Source: Candidatus Thorarchaeota archaeon
GTDB lineage: Archaea; Asgardarchaeota; Thorarchaeia; Thorarchaeales; Thorarchaeaceae
Direction: 5' to 3'
Length of the DNA stretch: 34,990 nt
NCBI GenBank assembly: GCA_030612365.1
Contig: JAUWOA010000011.1
Span: forward strand, 1 to 34,990
Numbering within the stretch: the first letter of the stretch is position 1; each line of letters starts with the position of its first letter. Below the pieces are notes generated by a model. The model saw only the letters and a list, made by a program, of their open reading frames with translations, did no database searches and had not been told where the DNA came from. A program made the translations under genes and the position numbers. Positions 31,416 to 34,990 of this stretch are shown piece after piece.

Positions 31416-34019
31416 GTGAAGAAACCAACTCCGATGCAGCGGCAGTACCTTCAGCTGAAGAAACAGTATCCAGACTGCATCATGATGTTCAGACTTGGTG
31501 ACTTCTATGAGATGTTCAATGAGGACGCCAAGACTGCGAGTCCTGTGCTGGACATCATACTCACTGCACGGGGGGAAGGAGTTGACAAATGGCCGATGTG
31601 TGGGGTGCCACACCATGCGGTTGACGGCTATATCGCGAAGCTATTGCTAGCAGGCCACACTGTGGCTATTGCTGATCAGGTGGAAGATGCATCGCAAGCA
31701 AAAGGGCTTGTTAAGAGAGATGTGGTCCGCGTTGTTACACCTGGAACTGTGCTCGAATCCTCCATGCTCGAAGATTCCGCAAACAATTACCTCGTTGCCT
31801 TGATTGAACATGGAGATATGATAGGCATGGCAGCGGTTGATGTGTCAACCGGGGAGTTCATGGCTACTGAGTTCGAGGGGAATTACACAAGTGAGAGGAC
31901 AATGAACGAACTGGGGCGGCTTAGTCCCACTGAGATCCTTCTGCCGGATTCTACCTCGAAGAACGAGAGCGTCAAGGCTAAGCTCAAGGAATCTGGAGGG
32001 CATCTTACATTCAGAAGCGACGTGGACTTTTCTGCAAGGTCTGCTGAACGACGATTGACAGAACAGTTTCGAGTTTCCACATTAGATGGTTATGGAATGG
32101 GTAGTAAGAAGGTGGCATTGGGTGCTGCAGGGGCAGTGATGGCATATCTTCAGGACGTGCATAAGACCAATACAGTAACCATTACGGGCATGAGAGCATA
32201 CACCGTGGATGCCCACATGGTGGTGGATAGCACGACCCAGAGGAACCTCGAACTTGTGCGGAATGCGCGTGACGGGAGCACAAGGGGCACTCTCCTCTCA
32301 GTGCTATCCAAGACACTAACGCCGATGGGGAAAAGAAGACTCAAGCAATGGATGCTTCAACCACTAAGAGAACGTGCCGCGATAGAGAGAAGACTGGATG
32401 CAGTGGAAGAACTAGCGCGCGCTGCACTGAACCGACGAAGCCTAGCTGATAGCTTGAAGAATCTAGGAGACCTGGAGAGAATCACGAGTAGGATTGTATT
32501 TGGGGTTGCTGGGGCCAGAGACCTCATTGCTTTGCGGATTGCGTTGGAGAGAATACCACAGATAAAGGATGCATTGAGCGCTTGCGGAGCTGAGATGCTT
32601 ATGGCTGCCGGAAAGGCCATCGATCTTCTGACAGAGCTGCGAGAAACCCTTGACAAGGCAATCGTGGATGAACCGCCTGTGTCAGTGAAACAGGGTGGAA
32701 TGATTCGGGAGGGTTACAGTAAGGAACTTGACAATCTCGACAATTCTATCGCCGAGGACAAGAAATGGATTGCATCCCTTCAGGTTAGAGAACGACGTAG
32801 AACAGGCATCAAGACACTCAAGGTTGGGTTCAACAAAGTCTTTGGCTATTACATAGAGGTCACGAAACCGAACATAGGCAAAGTTCCTGAGGAGTACACG
32901 AGAAAGCAGACTCTGACCAATGCGGAGCGCTTCATAACTCCTGAGCTGAAAGAAAAAGAAACCACAGTTCTTGCGGGAGAGGAGAAGACAAATCGACTTG
33001 AGTACGAGATTTATGAGGAACTGCGAGAGAAGGTGCAAGATGCCTTAGACACACTCCGAAGGAACTCCGTGGCCGTAGCAACTGCAGATGTTCTGGTATC
33101 CATGGCGGATGTAGCAGTTACACGAGGATACACAAGACCTGTGGTCACCGATGGAACGTTGATTAGGATAATTGACGGTAGACATCCAGTTTTGGAGGTC
33201 ATCCTTGGACGAAATGAGTTTGTACCAAACAACCTGGAAATCGGAGACGGTGGCACAACTCTGCTTATTGTAACGGGTCCGAATATGGCAGGAAAGAGCA
33301 CCTTCATGCGTCAGGCAGCACAGATCGTACTGATGGCTCAAATGGGCTCCTTTGTCCCTGCTAAAGAAGCTGAGATAGGACTAGTTGACAGAATATTCAC
33401 CAGGGTCGGCGCTTTCGATGACTTAACAGCCAGACAAAGCACTTTCATGGTGGAAATGATCGAAACCGCGAATATTCTCAACAGTGCCACAGACCGAAGC
33501 CTCGTCATACTGGACGAGATAGGTAGAGGAACATCGACTTTCGATGGCATGGCGCTAGCTTGGGCCGTAGCCGAACAGATAGTTCTGATGAGAACCCGAA
33601 CATTGTTCGCTACCCACTTCCATCACCTTACATCAATGGCTAGTATGTATCATGGCGTCAAGAACGTCCACACCCTAGCCAAGGAATCTGGAGACACGAT
33701 TATCTTTCTGCATAAGGTTGTCCCAGGAGGAACTGACAAATCCTACGGCGTGCATGTTGCATCTCTTGCAGGAGTGCCTGACGCAGTTGTCAAGAGGGCT
33801 AAACAGCTATTGATTAGGCTTGAGAAGGAGAATATCGTTGACCTCGGGGATGTATCTGATGAACCCATAGAAACCCTGCAGACGTCTCTTGAAGCCCTTA
33901 CAATCGATGACCCCATTGTTGAGCAGATAAAGCACATGGAACTTGAGAAAACGACGCCCCTCGATGCACTCAATCAACTCAAGGAAATGCAAGACGAAAT
34001 CCAAAAAAGAAAGACCTAG
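31416..34019 (+). CDS. mutS: DNA mismatch repair protein MutS (bacterial MutS1 type)
   Basis: This 867-residue MutS binds mismatches as a clamp-like dimer. The N-terminal mismatch-contact motif is FRLGDFYEMF. Connector, core and clamp domains follow (VFGYYIEVTKPN, TLTNAERF), then the ABC ATPase: Walker A GPNMAGKST (about residue 620), ARQSTFMVEM and Walker B LVILDEIGRGTST (about 695), then FATHFHHLT. I choose the GTG at 31416, preceded by gggag, over the track's 31365; MutS proteins usually begin shortly before TPMxxQYxxxK, as here. No mutL is in the window. This form is typical of bacteria and patchy in archaea, which suggests transfer. Confidence 0.96.
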   Translation: MKKPTPMQRQYLQLKKQYPDCIMMFRLGDFYEMFNEDAKTASPVLDIILTARGEGVDKWPMCGVPHHAVDGYIAKLLLAGHTVAIADQVEDASQAKGLVKRDVVRVVTPGTVLESSMLEDSANNYLVALIEHGDMIGMAAVDVSTGEFMATEFEGNYTSERTMNELGRLSPTEILLPDSTSKNESVKAKLKESGGHLTFRSDVDFSARSAERRLTEQFRVSTLDGYGMGSKKVALGAAGAVMAYLQDVHKTNTVTITGMRAYTVDAHMVVDSTTQRNLELVRNARDGSTRGTLLSVLSKTLTPMGKRRLKQWMLQPLRERAAIERRLDAVEELARAALNRRSLADSLKNLGDLERITSRIVFGVAGARDLIALRIALERIPQIKDALSACGAEMLMAAGKAIDLLTELRETLDKAIVDEPPVSVKQGGMIREGYSKELDNLDNSIAEDKKWIASLQVRERRRTGIKTLKVGFNKVFGYYIEVTKPNIGKVPEEYTRKQTLTNAERFITPELKEKETTVLAGEEKTNRLEYEIYEELREKVQDALDTLRRNSVAVATADVLVSMADVAVTRGYTRPVVTDGTLIRIIDGRHPVLEVILGRNEFVPNNLEIGDGGTTLLIVTGPNMAGKSTFMRQAAQIVLMAQMGSFVPAKEAEIGLVDRIFTRVGAFDDLTARQSTFMVEMIETANILNSATDRSLVILDEIGRGTSTFDGMALAWAVAEQIVLMRTRTLFATHFHHLTSMASMYHGVKNVHTLAKESGDTIIFLHKVVPGGTDKSYGVHVASLAGVPDAVVKRAKQLLIRLEKENIVDLGDVSDEPIETLQTSLEALTIDDPIVEQIKHMELEKTTPLDALNQLKEMQDEIQKRKT

Positions 34020-34070
34020 TGGATCCTTGTAATGATGGATTCTCTTCACGCCACCCCGTTGGTGTCAGGT

Positions 34071-34078
34071 TTTATATT
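34071..34078 (+). promoter_or_regulatory. Candidate promoter for the ABC transporter genes
   Basis: tttatatt lies between mutS and the ABC gene and would place a start near 34103, about 40-50 bases before the start codon. Just upstream, CACC-ccgtt-GGTG (34052-34064) is a small hairpin that might end the mutS transcript. Confidence 0.4.
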
Positions 34079-34141
34079 CTCAGATAGACTAATCAAATAT
34101 GAATAGACTAGTCGTGTCAGCAGATGGGATATTGAGGAGAT

Positions 34142-34930
34142 GTGCAATCTTTGGCAATTGTCAGCGTGAACAGTGTTGTGAAGTCATTCGGAGATCTCGT
34201 GGCTGTCAACGATGTGTCGTTTGAGATTCGTGAAGGTGAGATTTACGGATTACTCGGTCCAAATGGTGCAGGCAAGACCACGACAATCAAGGTTCTAATG
34301 GGGCTTCTTGACCCGGACTCTGGGTTTGCTACAGTTTTCGATATTGACGCCCAAGATGATCCAATTGGAGTCAAGAATCTCGTTGGCTATGTTCCCGAGG
34401 AAGAGCAGCTGTACGATTCACTCACACCCAGAGAGTTGTTTGATTTCATTGCCTCGGTCCGTAATCTTTCAAGCGAAAAGACAAGCAAGCGTATGCGTGA
34501 AATCGCTAAGGCATTCGATTTTGGAAAGTACTACGATTCAATGATAGTAACGCTCTCACACGGAAACAAGCAAAAAACAATGCTCATGGCGGCTTTGCTA
34601 CACGCCCCCAGACTGCTGATATTGGACGAACCGTTCTCGGGGCTCGACGTACGTACCTCAAGAATCATGAAGAACATCCTCAGAATTCACACTGAAACTG
34701 GAGGTGCCGTTCTTCTCAGTACTCACGTGATGGAGGTTGCTCAAGGTCTCTGTGACCGTGTTGGTATAATCGCCAACGGAGTTCTCGTTGCAGAGGGCAC
34801 ACTTGACGAGCTTAGAAAACAGTCCAAAGAAGAGGGGGCAACCTTGGAGGAAGTTTTCCTTGCGCTTACTCAACAGGAAGACGAAGTGCGCGAAGGTGTG
34901 GATATCCTTCGGGAGGCTCTAACTTGGTGA
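34142..34930 (+). CDS. ABC transporter ATP-binding protein
   Basis: This 262-residue ATPase drives an exporter-type ABC complex. Walker A is GPNGAGKTTT, the Q-loop region is VGYVPEEEQLYDSLT, the signature is LSHGNKQK (a variant of LSGGQ), Walker B is LLILDEPFSGLD and the switch His is in LLSTHVMEVA. It is of the CcmA/NatA-like class that pairs with ABC-2 permeases. The GTG at 34142 is only one base from gaggaga; a TTG at 34151 (LAIVSVNSVVKSFG) has better spacing and may be the true start. The stop overlaps the next gene (GTGA). Confidence 0.93.
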   Translation: MQSLAIVSVNSVVKSFGDLVAVNDVSFEIREGEIYGLLGPNGAGKTTTIKVLMGLLDPDSGFATVFDIDAQDDPIGVKNLVGYVPEEEQLYDSLTPRELFDFIASVRNLSSEKTSKRMREIAKAFDFGKYYDSMIVTLSHGNKQKTMLMAALLHAPRLLILDEPFSGLDVRTSRIMKNILRIHTETGGAVLLSTHVMEVAQGLCDRVGIIANGVLVAEGTLDELRKQSKEEGATLEEVFLALTQQEDEVREGVDILREALTW

Positions 34931-34990
34931 AATTCTCCGAACGCTGGCGAATAGCGGGCGTCATAGCGTCGGAGGTCAGGTTTCAGGGAT
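34927..34990 (+). CDS. Probable ABC-2 permease, N-terminus only (cut by window end)
   Basis: A GTG overlapping the ATPase stop by 4 bases (GTGA) opens a frame that stays open to the window end, giving MKFSERWRIAGVIASEVRFQG. A short basic/amphipathic start of this kind is common before the first helix of ABC-2 permeases. The call rests mainly on coupling to the ATPase gene. Confidence 0.5.
   Translation, partial: MKFSERWRIAGVIASEVRFQG

Noticed and set aside
31332-31616. N-terminal extension of the PAP2-like ORF
   Set aside because: It is hydrophilic, covers the mutS start and promoter region, and an ATG at 31331 directly precedes the membrane protein.
1-34990. CRISPR arrays, IS elements, attachment sites, tRNA or rRNA genes
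   Set aside because: No regularly spaced repeats, transposase or integrase motifs, tRNA T-arm plus anticodon patterns or rRNA landmarks were seen on reading both strands.

Overview
This 35-kb window is archaeal chromosomal DNA. The evidence is a TFB gene with its zinc ribbon and cyclin repeats, TATA-like elements upstream of several genes, an ADP-forming acyl-CoA synthetase subunit, a 2-phosphoglycerate-kinase-like gene and a Pyrococcus-type sulfhydrogenase operon. Base composition looks close to even. Strong Shine-Dalgarno sites, frequent GTG/TTG starts, a giant membrane-anchored beta-propeller protein, bacterial-type MutS and many Hdr genes together suggest an Asgard archaeon, perhaps Thorarchaeia-like. 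That placement is inference; no phylogeny was possible. I see no rRNA, tRNA, CRISPR array, IS element or phage gene.

Left part (1-7 kb). An iron block comes first: the C-terminal part of FeoB, an unrecognised four-helix membrane protein, a FeoC-like Fe-S winged-helix protein and a DtxR-family regulator, with overlapping or nearly touching genes. A ~300-bp leader with TATA candidates precedes TFB. A Nudix hydrolase and a macro-domain protein then diverge from a 2-bp spacer. The macro gene is overlapped by a degenerate macro-like gene, giving a plausible ADP-ribose turnover cassette. A CoA-disulfide-reductase/NADH-oxidase-type flavoprotein follows on the minus strand.

Middle part (7-14.3 kb). 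A 1679-residue surface protein (FG-GAP-like repeats, Ig/macroglobulin-like domains, several C-terminal membrane helices) converges on a minus-strand membrane protein with a zinc ribbon and a very acidic tail. A stand-alone CheY-like receiver follows.

Redox island (14.4-27.6 kb, all minus strand). Upstream is hydBGDA, in the gene order of the Pyrococcus group 3b NADP-linked [NiFe] hydrogenase. Downstream is a six-gene, tightly coupled operon: hdrC, hdrB, a QmoA-like short HdrA, a QmoB-like HdrA-MvhD fusion, a ferredoxin-MvhD protein, and a 1134-residue HdrA interrupted by a complete GltD/NfnL-like NAD(P)H oxidoreductase module. My reading is that H2, NADPH, ferredoxin and a disulfide (or quinone-like) couple exchange electrons through this set. 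The three HdrA-type flavoproteins and the HdrA-GltD-HdrA protein are the most unusual features in the window.

Right part (27.7-35 kb). An OB-fold ssDNA-binding-like protein, a 2-phosphoglycerate-kinase-like protein and an ADP-forming acyl-CoA synthetase alpha subunit lie in one plus-strand run. They are followed by a minus-strand PAP2-like membrane protein, bacterial-type MutS, and an ABC ATPase overlapping the first codons of what is probably its permease, which runs off the window.
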